From Amblyornis subalaris (lineage: Eukaryota > Chordata > Aves > Passeriformes > Ptilonorhynchidae), in NCBI GenBank assembly GCA_018881555.1, contig JACAXG010000060.1, positions 1,426,001 to 1,490,000 on the forward strand: 64,000 nt of DNA, written 5' to 3'. The first letter of the stretch is position 1. The number at the start of each line of letters is the position of its first letter. The position numbers and the translations under genes are program-made. Positions 1-13,900 of this stretch are shown here, piece after piece. Below the pieces are notes generated by a model. It saw only the letters and a program-made list of their open reading frames with translations, did not search any database and was not told where the DNA came from.

Positions 1-1539
1 AGTCCTCTGCTGGAAAGAGCTACCGAATTTGCTTTGTGGTGATTGCTCCTCAAAGGCAAAGTACACCCTCACACAACGCTCTGCTGGCAATGCTCACAGT
101 CCATGCAAAAGCTGTGGGCAACAGGGTTCTTCTGCAAAGCATTTCAGGTGCCTGTTGATCCTGGGGTTGTATCTGAAGGTCATCTNCTCTGCCGTACTGC
201 AAGTGTGGTGGGAACTAAGGGGTGTCTTTCCGAAGATGTCCCCTCCTCACGGTCTCACATGCCACACACAGCTCATTCATCTCTGCAGTATGCTACTGAA
301 CGCCTTGAAGTGAGCCATCATTTCATTTTCAGTGACTTCCTAATGTGTTTGTTCCTTTTTTTCTCCCAAGCAACAGCAGAGGCATTGCTACATTTGGCTT
401 AAGAACAAAGCCTGATTGTTCAAAGCCTGCGCGCTCCAGTATCAGCTGGGACAAACAGCCCATTGCACTTTTAGACCTCAATCTCAAAAGCCAGCTGGAC
501 AAAGAGTGAAAAGGCTCAAAATCACAAGTTAGAAAAGCCTTTACCTTTATCTTTTCTCTAAAGGACTCTGTCAAGTACAGTTTTCTATCTGTGCTTTCTT
601 TTTGTTACCTCTTTAGAAACCTGAAAATAGCATCTCTTTCTCTATTGATTTGTCCCCCTGAGCAGCACCGATTTCTCCCCCTCCAATCAACATGGCTCAT
701 CCTGTCAATTTGCTTATGCAACTCCATTATCAATGAATGTCAGCGTGGCTCTGGTCACACAAAGTGGACATGTTATCCATTTCTTTGCAATTGTCTGGCA
801 GCAACAGCACTTCCCAGGAGTCTCCTCTGCAGGTCCTGCTTCCCGAGGCAGGTGCTGGGGTGATGCCTCAGCTCTCGCACAGCTCGGTGCTAGCATGGAC
901 TCTGGCAGCCAGAGGTGGGCGAGGTCCAGGGGGCTATTGTATCATTTTGAAACTGCTTTGTGGCCAACCAAAACATGCAATGCTAGTATAACATATCTCA
1001 TATCGATGCAATGCCCAATTTTCCTGTCATAATTATGCGAGGTAGAAAGGGCACCTTTCCTGACATACTTATCTACACCTTAGAAGCATGAACCTGGTGT
1101 TACTTTGCCACAGAGTACCTATATAATTCTTTGTCCATAAGCCAGTGTTGCCAGCTTTCAATTATTTTTGCTGTTTTTCCTGGCTCCTCCTCCAGCCTGG
1201 CAGCCACTCTGGTCAGGAGGCACCCAGATAGAAAGCTTGCACAACAGCGATCAGACAGTTGCTTATCTCTCAGCCCTGGGGTGTCATGCAGCCCAAAGCT
1301 GCACTGAGACTTTTTCTGTTGATGTGACAAATTGTAAACTCCTGTCCAATTTCCTGTATGCTAACCCTGCAAAGTGTTTCAATTGCATTGGGGTCTCCTT
1401 CTCTAACAGAGTGTCTTAATNTTGGACTATTTCTTTCCTAGATGTGTTATTCTGTGTGTCCTTTGAGCTCGGTCATTTTCTCCCAATGCCACGTATCTTT
1501 TTTTGTCCTTTTGTGTTGTTTTCCACTCCTGGCTGGTGA
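1..1539. other. intergenic, no gene seen
   Basis: Short open frames only (none longer than about 120 codons), none resembling a known protein, and no RNA gene. Possible further decayed CR1 sequence toward the right end. Confidence 0.7.
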
Positions 1540-1770
1540 TTGCATCTCCTCCCCAATGCAGTATCAATTGCAGTTTTAATAAACACACTGTCTAATGCTT
1601 TTTCTAGATCATTAATGAAGATGGTAAATAAAACTGGAGTTAACACCAGTTTCTAGTAATAACCCTACTGGATGCCTCCCCACAAGCTGACAGTTTTGTC
1701 GTTGATCACTATTCATCACTAAGCCTGAACGTCAGTGTCCCCATGTGAGGTAATTTATATTCATTTAACA
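1540..1770 (-). mobile_element. CR1-type LINE fragment, antisense ORF2 piece
   Basis: The stretch TCTAGATCATTAATGAAGAT, then AAATAAAACTGGAG and GTTGATCACTATTC, matches the antisense of the reverse-transcriptase region of ancient sauropsid CR1 elements, as I recall that family. It is heavily decayed with no open frame. It probably belongs to the same insertion cluster as the longer copy that follows, but repeats a segment that copy also covers, so it is a separate fragment. Confidence 0.6.
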
Positions 1771-1784
1771 CCATTCATCACAAA

Positions 1785-3460
1785 ATTGGAGAAAAACATG
1801 GCTAGAAGGGACCTCAAGAGGCTGATTTCAGAAATATTNCTGAAGCTTTCAGCCCACTTTTTTAAACACTGGCAAGGATAGAGGTTTTTATATCCTTGCC
1901 AGGCAGGTGGATTTAGTGTGGGTTAGCCTTCCCCTTTGCCAAGCATCTTACTTTAACCTCTCTTGCTGCAATTCAGGCACNTTTTTTCTTACCACACTCA
2001 CAATGGATACAGATAACCATCCGGAAAAAGCTTATTCCCTCCTTCACTGGAGATAGGATTGTGTCTCCCTTGGTTTCCTTCTTTCTGGAATAAACAATCC
2101 CTATTAAGTAAATGTTTCTTCCCAATTCGTCTTTTCTAGACCTTTCATCCCACTTCCAGACTCTCCTGAACTGAACAAGGATTGTAGCAGCACTGGGCAA
2201 AACAGGGCACAGCCATATATTTTACAGGCAGAGCTCTTCTCCGAGTGCACTGATATGGTGACTGCCTTGTGTATGACAAATGGCACTTTTTATTCATTTC
2301 AGGTTCCTGCATTGCTGCACTGCTCCACACCTGCCCAATCATCTGCCTCTCNTTTTGTCCCTGTGCAGCTAACTATACCTACCTCTGTGCACAGCTTTGC
2401 TTCTCTCCTTATTGAATTACATCCTTTTTTCAGACCTTTTCTCTAACATGCCAGGATGATTTTTGATTCTAATCCTCCTTCAGGTCTTTGCAGCTCCTCT
2501 CAGCTTGGTGTCATCTGCATATCTGCTAAGGATGCCCACTATCACAGAATCCAGTGGGTGAACCTCTGTTGAACCCTACTCAACCCTTTCCTGTATTTTT
2601 ACAAAGACGCTCTGAGTATGTTTTTCCAACCTGTTTTGCACTCCTTCTTTAAGGGAATTTCCCTAGGGCATGTTTCCTTAGTTTACCTCTTGTAACATGA
2701 AGTGAGATGGTACCAGAGATGTACCAAAGTCAAGACACAAGAAATCTCCTGCTTTGTCTCTACCCACAAGACCTGTTGCAGGATTAAATTAGGCTGATTT
2801 GACATGATTTGCTCCTGGAAAATCAGCACTCGCTGTTCCTCTTCTCCCAGTTGTTTCCTAGGTGCTGATGATTAATTTGTTTAATTATTTGTTCCAGTGC
2901 ATTTCCAGGAACCGAAATAGAGCTGACTGGCCATAGCTGCCTCGCTCCTCTTGTTTCCCCTTTCTGCAGCCAGGCAGGGTGCTGCTCTGTGAGGAGCCCT
3001 GCTCCCCCCACTCTGCTCATGAGGGTTCACAGAGGGTCCCAACCTGGGCTGACCCCTGTGTGAGGTACTGCTGCGATGCCATCAGACCTATGCTTTCCTC
3101 AGCCTTCCTCTGACCACCAATCTATACCCCGAATGCTTCCCTGCTTGCCTTCCTGTCCTGTGCTAGTTACATTTCCTTATATTTTTCTTGATTTTATCCA
3201 TCATGGTATGTGCTGACCTTTGATGTCAACCCTGAGCCGTTTGCTCGTATCTCAGTTTTTCTGTTTGCTTCCTCCTTCCTTGTGAAGCCCCTGACTTAGC
3301 CAGTAGATCTTTCTTTATATTTCTTAACTTTCAGTTTTGCATCAGCATGACTTAGGTTTGTGCTGTTGCAATTTGCTCCTGTAGACAAGTCCGACACTCC
3401 TGAGAGTCTTTGTCCTTGGACTTACTTCCCTGAGTTGTTGCTTACCAGTTCTCTGGGTTG
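1785..3460 (-). mobile_element. decayed CR1-type LINE, antisense (ORF2 remnant)
   Basis: Reading the + strand, blocks appear in the order expected for an inverted ancient CR1: TCTTTTCTAGACCTTTCAT near 2131, TTATTGAATTACATCCTTTT near 2410, CAGCTTGGTGTCATCTGCA near 2500, TTTGACATGATTTGCTCCTG near 2797, and TTTGTTCCAGTGCATTTCCA near 2888. The same blocks recur in the same order at 31.6-33.6 kb. All frames carry stops, so the copy is long dead. Limits are approximate, especially 5' of 1990 and beyond 3050. Confidence 0.75.
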
Positions 3461-5139
3461 CCTGAATATCTGTGGTGCTCAGCATAGCCTCTCAGTGGGG
3501 AAATGCAGAAACTCAGACTTTCAATGCAGTGATGAACTTCACCCACTTCCAACTGGACTTTCCCAACCTGCACAAGACTTCTTGTTTTCAGCAACCTCCT
3601 TATCTCTCAGCAAAAGTAAGCACACTGAGCCAAATTCCAACCTCATTTACACCAGTAAAATTTGGATCTGTGCCAGCAAACTGCTGAAGTTGTTTTGGGT
3701 TTACAGTGATGAGAATGAAAGCAGCATCTGCCTCATTAATTCCCCCAATCCACAGAAAGTAAATGATTCCAAGAGGAAATAGCTCCACAGAAGGGANCCC
3801 TGGAAAGAATTAGAGACTGACTTAATGGGATTAAGGGGCAAAAATGCTTAAGCAAATCCAAATCAATCCTCTCTTCAAAACATTCAAGGTGCCAAAATAA
3901 ATACAAATACTGTTTTGGGAAGGAAAAGGTTAAAAAGCTATGAAAACAAAATATCTCAGCCTCTTCTAATGATGTCCTGTAGCAGAATGAGCACCACCCA
4001 GAAAGGGCTGCTGAATCAGCAATACTGTACCTGCCACTTTGTCTTTATCCATGGGAGTCTAAGGATGGAGACCCATTTCCCACTATATCCATGGGGTTCA
4101 TTCTACATTTTCAGGTTTGATAAAATACCCCTGGCAAACAGATGGCATTACAAGGAGGGTTGGGCGAACAGGCCTGGCAAATGGAAAACCCCTCTCAGAC
4201 GCCTGGCCAACATGTCATCCAGCCCCTAGAGCCATCCTCCAGTTGTTGCTTTGGCTTTCTTTCTGCAGTTAATTACAATCTTTGCACATTTCTTCACCCA
4301 CCCCACACTGTGCATGGCACTAGGACCAGATGTGCAAAAATAAATAAATCTGTGCAAAGAGCCTGCTCCTGAGGTATGTACTAGATATACTAGGGGCATT
4401 CAGCCTNGTTTTGTACAGTCATGTGGAATGGGGAATATTTTGAGCAACTGGCAAAAGCCAGCACGATTCAGGCAGGCAGGTGACNCTGCATGCTGGCAGG
4501 GAAAAGGGCAGGAAGGAGTACACGGCTCACAATGCCTATCGGTAATAGCTGGAGGCGAGCAGGAGCTGTGACCCACACATGCAAACTGCCTTCTCGCATC
4601 TCCCGCCAGCGAGGTGCTGTTGCCATTCACCCAGCCACCCTGCTCCACCCACCAGAAGAGCTGGGGGAAAATAATCAGAGGATGGTCAAGACCTCTGAGT
4701 GACACGGACATTTCTTCTCCCTTTAGATATGAGAGCACGCCATTGCCAAGGGCAGTCAAGTATCAAGGGCATTGAATGTCTACTCTGGTGGCTTTTGAGG
4801 GAGAACAGGGCTTCATGCAAAGACCCTTACACTGCAAGGTGAGCTTGGCTAAATGAAAGCACATAGANGGAATATGTGAGAATGTACAAGGGCCACAAAG
4901 CACTCCTTGTGATGGGACACTGGAGGCGACTGATCTATTTCACATAATTTAGAAATTATAAGGCAACTTGATAACAGTGCTGCAGTAGGAAAGAGATTTC
5001 TGAATGGGGACTTCCATTTAGGAAAAATGTACAATCCAGTGGCTAGAAGCAGAGGCAAAATAGATGCAGAGGAGAAAAAAAGGGTCTGTATGTTATATGA
5101 GGGNAACTAACAAAAAAAAGGCTTTTCTAACATCCTAGT
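3461..5139. other. intergenic, no gene seen
   Basis: Unremarkable mixed-composition DNA with scattered single N. The longest open frame (3360-3782, + strand) has no recognisable domain and partly overlaps LINE-derived DNA. Confidence 0.65.
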
Positions 5140-5325
5140 TGACTCTCCAGACCTTTCAGTCTTTAAGCCAAGACTAGGTGACTTTCTAACAGATGCATCT
5201 GCAAATCTAAAAGAAGTTGAGGGCAAGCATCAGAAATGACTGGAGTGGTACCTTGGATCTCTTATGCAAGAGGTTAAACTTGATGATCATGATGGTCTCT
5301 TCTGACCTTAAGCAATGAATCCCTG
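5140..5325 (+). mobile_element. CR1-type LINE 3' end fragment
   Basis: Ends with GAGGTTAAACTTGATGATCA, then TGATGGTCTCTTCTGACCTTA and a degenerate AATGAATCC tail. This matches the typical terminal segment of an older CR1 subfamily (consensus-like GGTTAGACTAGATGATCAC...GGTCCCTTCTGGCCTTAAA). The piece is 5'-truncated, as usual for CR1, and diverged. Confidence 0.65.
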
Positions 5326-7574
5326 ACATTCAGCTGTGCTCAAGTGTGCTACTTTATTGTACAGCAGTTTTGGATCAAAAATAGCTTTCATCAGTGAATT
5401 AAGCAGAAAAATTAACAATGCCGTTGCTCCAGCACCCCTTGTGCTNCTTAATTTGTTGTTTCTTTATTTTATGTTGTCCTTAAATTTTTAGTGTGGTGCA
5501 GATCTATGTATTGGATATGCAGAAGCACATTACAGGGGTAATTATAAGGCAGCTGGAGGGTTTGGGCAGCTGGGAAGGGGATAACAAGCACTCTNGGCTC
5601 TTTGAGAGGCAGTGTGGGTTTGTGGGAGTGGGATTTTAGCTGAATGATAAGATTGTCAGCAGGGAGAGTCAAAGGGGCTGACAATAGTATTTGCATCATT
5701 TTGGAGTTAACCACTTCCAGAAAATAACATCAGTTTGCAGCAAAATAGAAGCTATTGTTCAGCCTGCAGACTGGTAATCTCTTGAATCTTGCAGCAAAGG
5801 GCTTTTTTCAATGCAGCTTGACTGGTTTAAACCCAAAGTATAGGGAGTTTACAGAGACTTAAGGCCAAATGCTTCAGGAAAGCCCCGCTGTCACGACACA
5901 CGCTCTTGGTGCTGTGTGTGCTGTAGGGGTTTGCACCGGTGCAGAACCAGGGCCCACGTCCACGGTAGTGCACAGCTGAGGTAGACTTTGCTTCACTTGC
6001 TTCACTTTGACACAATGAGTCTGGCTTNGGGTGTTCATTCTCCTCTTCAAACTGTAGCTACTGCTATTCTGCTCCCTTGTTGCCTGTGAAGACTTCAACC
6101 TTGCAGCTAGGGAAGGGTGGTTGACGTAGGAACCTGGCTTTAGGAAGGTTACAAGTGAAGCTGGGGTCAGGGAGGCAGGACCTGGACACATAAGNTGCCT
6201 CTCACTAGCATTTTAGTTTGGATGAAAGAAACACATCTCCTGGTCAGGCCACATAACTGTGGTTTGATGATTCATACCATGAAAGAGGATTGCAGCATGC
6301 AAGCTGGGCTCCTCTCGAGTGACACTGTGCTGGGAGAGGAGATGCAAGTGTGCACCTGAGGTGCTCCAGCCTGTGGCTGCTCAGTCACAGGTAAAAGGGA
6401 CTGGCAGCACACCAGCACTGCTCTTGTGCTGCTCTGCTTGCTAAGACAGCCCTTACCCTCTGCAACTGTGTCAGTCAAAATACCCTAATGTCTCTTGTTT
6501 CCCAAGATCAGAAGTGATTAGGTTAGTTTATGTTGCAGAAGGACCCATCAAAGGAACTGTCTTGGTCATGATGTGATCTTCAGGAAGGCGAGAGTATTTA
6601 ATCTCTGTTCTGTGACTTACTGAGGGTGTGAGCTTGGCTTTCTGCTGAGAACCAACCCATGCCTTTCTCTTCAGTTTTCCTGCTTAATATTCCTGCCCTG
6701 AGACAAGGCTGTGCTAATTTTTCACTAACAATGTAGGGGAAATATAAAGTGGTGAGGTCATAGAACAGTCCTGGGCTTGGTTGTCAGAAGCCCAGCATAA
6801 GTCTTCACTCTTACCGGTCAACATCACCACAGATGCGATTTCCAAGGTGAGCCATGAACTTCACATTAGTAGGACCATTAGCTCCATTTATTTTAGCAAA
6901 ATCCTCTCAAAAACGATCATACATCTCCNTCTCCAAACTTAAAATTTCCCCTTGATTTTATAAGTATAAACTATTGTTTGAGTTGCTGAATATTGTTGAA
7001 GACTGACTCTCCCAATCCACACCAATGACGGGCAAATTGAATCCTAACTTGTATGTCATTTCTCCATCAGGGAACAAAGTGCTTTGGCAGTCTGGATCAA
7101 AGGCACTATGTAAATTCAGGATTACTGTAGTTATAGTGAAATGAGCTCCTGGAAAAATCATGTTGACTTCTCTTTTGAGATTGCCTGCAAAATGGAGCCT
7201 TTGATGTCTAANGGCCTGGCACTGTATCTTGTATAGATATAGCCTATAAACAGAAATTTATAATGAATAAGTAAATTGTTACTTATTATTTTTAAGACCT
7301 CAGAGCACAAGTTTATACACATGACACAATGCATATATAGGGCCCAAAGGTGTTAGAAGGAGACTAATAGGTGAGGCCTTCTATTTAGTCCAACATGGAC
7401 ACCTTTTATATACTCTCCATCCCATTATAGATGGATGTTCAGTCAGCAAAGTGAGGTGTTAGTTCTGCCTGTACNTCTTCAAATTTTATGTTGTTGGCAA
7501 ATTGGTGTGAACAAAAAGGATGTTTGGTGTGAACTCCACAAAAGGGCTAGGGATTTTGGTGGAGGAAGAGTCAG
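5326..7574. other. intergenic, no gene seen
   Basis: AT-rich with many single-base ambiguities. No coding, RNA or clear repeat feature recognised. Confidence 0.65.
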
Positions 7575-7928
7575 GGCTCCATGAAGGCTCTGGAGAAACC
7601 TTAAGGGAGGCTACAAGAGAGCTGGAGTGGGACTTTTTACAAGGGCATATAGTGATAGGACATGGGTAACTATTTTAAACTGAAAGAGGGCAGGGTTAGA
7701 TTGGATATTAGAAAGGAATTCTTTACTGTGAGGGTGGTGAGGCACTGGAAGAGGCTGCCCAGAGAAGCCGTGGCTGCCCCATCTCTGGAAGTGTTTAAGA
7801 CCAGGTTGGATGGGGCCCTGAGCAACCTGGTCTAATTGAAGGTGTCCCTGGCCATTGCAGGGGGGTTGGAACAAGATGATTTTTAAGGTCCCTTCCAACA
7901 CAAACCTTTCTATGATTCTATGAAATTC
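7575..7928 (+). mobile_element. CR1 LINE 3' end, relatively well preserved
   Basis: Shows the avian CR1 terminal landmarks in order: GGTTAGATTGGATATTAG (about 7690), AGAGGCTGCCCAGAGAAG (about 7750), CACTGGAAG and TCTGGAAGTGTTTAAGACCA, GAGCAACCTGGTCTAA, GGGGGTTGGAACAAGATGAT, AAGGTCCCTTCCAACACAAA, and the terminal TTCTATGATTCTATGA octamer-repeat tail. It is 5'-truncated at about 350 bp. This is the clearest indication that the DNA is avian. Confidence 0.9.
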
Positions 7929-10900
7929 TGCTAGCTCTTTACATTACTCTCCCAGGCCAGAGGAAATCTCATGTGTGCTGTGAAATGCCCTTACTTATAT
8001 TCCTGATTCCTCATCCATCTGTAAAAGACTTGGGGGGAAAAAAAAAAAAACAACATTTAAAAATGGGTTGTTGTTCGCAGTCACTCTTCTGTGCAAGGTC
8101 CCAACAACCGTGCTTCTGCCCTGCAGCAGCTAAACAGCCCCTGCTGGTTCCTGGTAACCTGCCACCAAAAGCCATGCTGTGGCTGGCTGGCTGTGGCTCC
8201 TACAGGGACAGAACCAAAAGAAACCTACTTCACACCCTTGCTTGGTCAGGCTCCCCATCTTGTGACTGTCACAGTGTGCCATGTCCTCATGTTTATCCTT
8301 CTTGTTTTCCTGAACCTCTGTGCTCCCCAAATGACTCCAAGAGTGATGAGCATATTGCCATGGCAACCGAAACACAGAAGCTGGGGAAGGTTTGTTCCCC
8401 TGACCATGCCCAGTCTGTGTCTGTGGGAGCAACTCTGGCACTGGTACAGGTAGCGGCTCTGGAGGGGGACCTGTATGGGGTTGAGTTTCCTAGCAGGAAG
8501 CAGAATGTGCAGTCCTCATGAGGCATTTCTCATTAACTCTCCAAGCTGTAGAATAGATGGGAGGACAGGGGGAAGGTTTCTTCCTCTGGCCCTGCACATG
8601 GGCCAGCACGGCACAGGTGCTGCACACAGGACACAAAGGCTGAGGCCAGCCTTGTGCCTGCCATCAATGCTGGGGAACTGGTGGAAAACACAGCTCCAAG
8701 GAGACAGCCAGCACCAGCATGGGGGGCCAGGAGGGAAGCACATGCTCTTGGGGGGCAAGTTTCTTAGCCCAGGCTGATGGGGTACGTTGGATCTCATATC
8801 TTGTTTGATCACTTGCAACATCAGGGACAGTGGAAAGGGCGTCCTCCTGCACCTCTGGAAGCCTCTGAAGACTCTTCATCACCAAGGCTTTGCTAGGAGG
8901 TTGATATGCCCCCAAAGGACTAAAATCCAGGTTTGGGATATGGTTGGAGCAGCCCTGACCCTCCCCCTCCAGGATCAGCTGCCACTGCATGTATGCGCGT
9001 CAGGAGAGAGGAAGTTAGTGAGGAAACATCGCGAAACTCCTGAAGGTGCTAATTAAGCAACTTTAAGTTATAAACATTTTTAATTGGACTCATTTTTGAT
9101 GTCACATACTATCTCTTGATGAGACAAGTCCTAAAATTAAAGCTGTTTTAATCTCTCTCTCTCTGCTCCTCCTCTCTACCCTGGTTGTCTTTCTGGTTGC
9201 AAAGTAGAAAGAAATCACTGAGGTTTCTGGGCTTTGCTGAAGACTGCTATTTTTAAGGTGTTATATTTGATTTACTTTAAATCTGACCAGAAACCCCACC
9301 TTGGGACCAGACCTCCTTTATCAATGTTATAGCTAACTTTCTGCTTTTGCATGTAGATTTTTAAGNGGGGAAGACAAAAATAGAGCTTCTGAGAGATGCT
9401 AGCGCACCACCTGAACGATGACAGCACCATCCTTTAGTGTAACCTTTGCCCAGGAATAGTGCAGCATACCACTGTCTCCTTGTGAGAAATGATACATCAT
9501 CATCTCTTTTTCTTTTTTTTTTTCTTTTTTTTTTATTATTAAATGTTTCTTAAATTACAGAAATGGGTTTGTATTGAATTACAAGATCCAATCACCATCA
9601 GGTTTTCCTGTGTGCTCCTTTGTCACTGTCATGGGCCAACCAAAACTCTTCAGGCTTTAAGATAGTGGGGACTGTGGTCCAGGCTGTGCAGGTCATACCC
9701 TGTTCTGCCCTGGGAATAGCTAAAGACATCAGATTTTAGCCTTTCTCTTATGAGCCCATTGCTGCTTCACATGTGANCCCTATTGTGCAAGACCGATTTT
9801 AAACCCAAGGTCTTCAAATTAATGACTCTCTATAAGAACCTTTCTCCAGCGACTGAAGAGGACAGAGATGGAAGGGGCTGAAGATTTCACTATCAGTCTC
9901 ACCTTTCCTTTCCTTGCCCTGCAAGTGCTACTTAACGTGGCACTCTGCCAACAGCCGTGATATTTTGGTCCATGTGCGTGTATATAGATGTCTGTGCATC
10001 TGCTGGGCAGCCACCAGCCAGGGATGCACAAGTCAAAGTGGATCTGCGCTGGAAGGGTGCTTGAGCATCCCTGTCGGTAGCAACTGGTGCTGGTCAAGTG
10101 CTGTGCTCTCCACTGGGCAGCTCCCGCTTTTTGTGAGGCATGGGAGGAATGGACAGAGCTGCCCTAGGACTGCCNTCTGCTCGGGCTTCAGCCTTGCAGC
10201 TGGGGTTTGCTCCTTTTACCTCCCCACTGATGGGGTCTGTACACTAAACTTCAGGGGATTTATCACCTGCACTGCCAAGAGGAGACAGATATGTCTGGAA
10301 GCAGCAAGATGTGGTCCTGGCAGCTTCCTCAATTCAGCACTGAAGCTGGGTGTTTCACAGCTTGCATAACCCTAATTTGCTTTGGGATTTTTGCTGAGGA
10401 GATACGATGCCAAGGGCTGCACTGTAGAGGTTTTATTTCACTTCCAGGAGGCTGCCTGCCATTTCTATATTATCTCACATGGTCATGGAGCACTGCAGGT
10501 AATAGAAACCTTTAGTTTTCATTGATTATTCATGGCACAGTTTGCTTTGCTAGGCATCCTCATAGGCCACAGAGCCTGCAGCCTCCCAGCATGCATGAGG
10601 GGACACATTTCCTTGCCGCAGACAATTTGGCCTGAAAATTTCCTTGAAGTGTTCCAGCTCTGCAGACAATGAACTCTTAGGTGACTTTGACTTGGGTTGA
10701 CTCCTCACCAATCACTTTTGCCAGCACTGAGCCTCCTGGATTCTCCTGGCCCTGAGAGGGTTTGGTAGCCCCTTTATGCCAGGATCTTCTCCCCTTACAT
10801 CCAGCCATGAACTCTGTTTGCTAATCCTGATCTCTGCCCTGCAGGGAACTGACTTGGGTCCCTGCCAGTGTGAACTGGGACCAGCGAGGCCAGCAAGGAA

Positions 10901-13900
10901 ATGTTGAAACTCAGACATCTCGATTTCACTTTAAATTTTTGGGGGAAATCCTGAAAAGCTCTTTATGGAGGTTGTAAATTTGCAGCAGCCTGTTTCCCCT
11001 TTCCCTCTCCTTCTTTCCTTCCCCACCTCTTTGTCTGCTAAATAAAACAACCTACATTTTTGACCTGAATTACTTTATGTGTCCCTGAAGGCATGTGTGG
11101 CTCCTAGGACTGTAGGAGGGTTTTCTTCTTTGGCGCGGTCAGATACCATCATTAGAGATGACAGTCAGGCTGGATCTCCCCCCAGTCTGAACACTGTGTT
11201 TTTATTTTGCAATACAAACAATAACCCCTTGCATTTCTGGAGCATTGTCTGTCAGGGAGAAGCTTGGGCTGCTTTACAAACAGACAGGCATCAATCCTGT
11301 GGGCAAAATACCTCCCCGTTTCTGCAGGTGAGAACTGGAAAAGTCAAAAAATTGCCAGCATCCCTCAGCAAGGACCTGAATCTGCCTGCACTTGGATTCA
11401 CTTAAATCAGCAATAACTCCAGCAGAGGAACCAGCAGCAGACCAGAACCAGGACCCCAACCTGAAGACGATTCCTCTGGCCCCTGCAGCATTTCCCTCTC
11501 TGCCCTGCTAGTGCCTCTCTCTGGGGAGCCACCAAACTTTCCCAGGCTCCCTGGAGGGTGTCCAAGGACCATGCACCCTTGGAGTGGCAGCAGGAGGATG
11601 GGGTGGGATGTCCTCTCCTCTGCCCTCACCTGTCTGCTGCTGGAGGTGAGGGAGCAGCTAAACCCCTCTGGAGAGGCTGTAAGTCAGGCCTTAGCAAAGC
11701 CCCACACAAACCACACGTTCCAAGTGGTGGGTTTTTTGAAAGGACAATGAAATTTCTCATTCTGGCTCATTTTAACACTCTTCCTATAACATGCATGGCA
11801 GACTTGCTGAATTAAACCAGCCATGCTAATTTCTCTTGTTACAGCAGCCCTGTGTAACGCGCAAAATGCTCAGCTTTGGAGGATGATATTATAAAGAAGG
11901 ACACTGTAATTTAGTGGCTCATTTAATGTGAACCAAGAGAAATATGAGGCATGCCAATGCCGCACTGGGGCTCTATTTATATCCTTTTTGGTGTGCAGTA
12001 TGATTTATAATAAAGGATCATTTTTATATAGTATTAGCACAGTAATGGAGCTTACCGGGTTACCATGTCTGAAGTTAGAAAATATTGTATCAGAAGAACC
12101 TCTGCAAATGCCATGTAAGAATAGCCCTTTCTTCCAGATTAAATCATGATTCCATGTTTTTTATAATAAATATTAATGCATTCTGTTTACCTAGGAATCT
12201 GGGCTTTTATCAGTGCAGCAGGAGGATCTCCATCTCTGAGCTCAGAAGATGTGTGCAGCCTCACAGAGTTTATTTTGCAGCTCCCAGCCCCACTGCTCAG
12301 AACCCTGTGGCACCCTCTGGCACTGGGAGCATCCTCCTCTGCCAGGAACCCAGGAGGGGGGCAAAAGGCAGAGAAAGCAGAAAAGCCATGGTTTGCTGAG
12401 GGGTGTGGTATCACATCTTATGGGAGTATGACCTTCCTCTGTCCCCCTGTGTATTAAGCCCTGTGGCCCTCACAAGTGTCCTCTGCCCTGAGGATGTTGG
12501 TAGAGAGGAGGAAGGACCAGGATTTACCCCCCTCAGAGGTTTTTTGGTGGCCACACAGCAAGTAAGTGGTGGAGCCAGGATGAGAACAGAGCCACTCCTG
12601 GCACCTCGCCCTCTGCATGATTCAGAGCTTGTTTCAGAAGCAAGAGGACTGCATAAAATTTCATTTGTCCATCTAGAAAGCGACGTGTTCTGCTTCCCAT
12701 TTAAAGCTTGGGAACCTCATGATGATTCAGAGCGCATGCAGGAATGCACCTCTACGCTGATTTTTAGTGCCAGGTACCATAATCTGGGCCAATGATTAGT
12801 TCTGCCATGCAGGTGGGAAAAGGAATTAAATTTGGTTTAGAAACAAGGGGAGAGCTAATCAGCTGGAAGATGCCAGGGAAAAGGAGATGTTGCACAGGCA
12901 GAGCACTGCCTTTGCAAATATCACTTCCACTGGAACTGAAGTGTGAGGTGGGGAGATTTGGAGGGTTTTCTTTAAAGCATGCAGGTTGCTGGTGTTGCTC
13001 ACCCCTTGATAAAAGATGCTCAGCCCTTCATCCCTTCCCTGCTGGCCAGGGAGGAGCTGGCGGAGGCCGTAGTACCCCTGCTGCCACGCCCCAGTGCCAG
13101 AATGCCTCCAACCAGCTGCACAGCTGCGGCTTGGCTTTTGGGGCACAAGGTGACAGTTTGATTCTTTTCAATGCTGAAGGGGCTGATGGCTGCCTTGGCC
13201 ATCCTGGACCAACCTGCAGGAAGGGCAGCCATGAGGAGACTGCCTTTTGTGCCGTCCATAACATCGCATGCAGCTGGCAGACTATGCAAGCACGTGCTCC
13301 CAGCCCATGCTCCCTCCTGGTTCATGCCGAGATGGATGTCACCCTGCAGCCCCTGGCACATGCTGTCTTGCTGGAGGGAAGTCTTCCTGCTCCCTGCTCT
13401 CCCAGCCCTGCGGGGACACGGCCACTGTTGCCAGCCAGGAAGGTGACATGCAGGAGCGGACAAAGCCAGAGCTGACTCTGCTTCCCGCTGAGCCAACCTC
13501 AGGGAAATTACCCAGCCACTTTGAATAAAAGTGAATTAAGCAGCCTGGCAGTAACTCAGACCATATTTTATTAACTTGGCCAGAACCAAGTAACATTAAT
13601 CCACCTCCCTGAAATTTCTTTTTTTACAGCCATGCTCTAATATATGAAAATGTGCTGGCAAAGTTTTCTGTAGGTTACAACCCTCCGGTTAGCAACATCA
13701 CAGAGTGGGAGGGTTATCCCTTGGATAGGGGCTGAGATGCAGTGTGGAGCCCCACATAGCCCACCCGAGCACCACAGAAGCAAGTGATGGCTTCCTCCAC
13801 TGCTTGTTCTGCCATCTTGGAGAAATCCCTAGTGGCTCATCACTTTTTGGGTGAGGGATGCCAGGTATCTGAGGGGCCTTGGTGGTCACTGGTCAAAGGT

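Noticed and set aside
12792..13475. 227-codon plus-strand frame in the desert
   Set aside because: No recognisable domain, and several overlapping frames of similar length on both strands, indicating stop-poor noncoding DNA. It could not be supported as a gene without transcript or conservation evidence.
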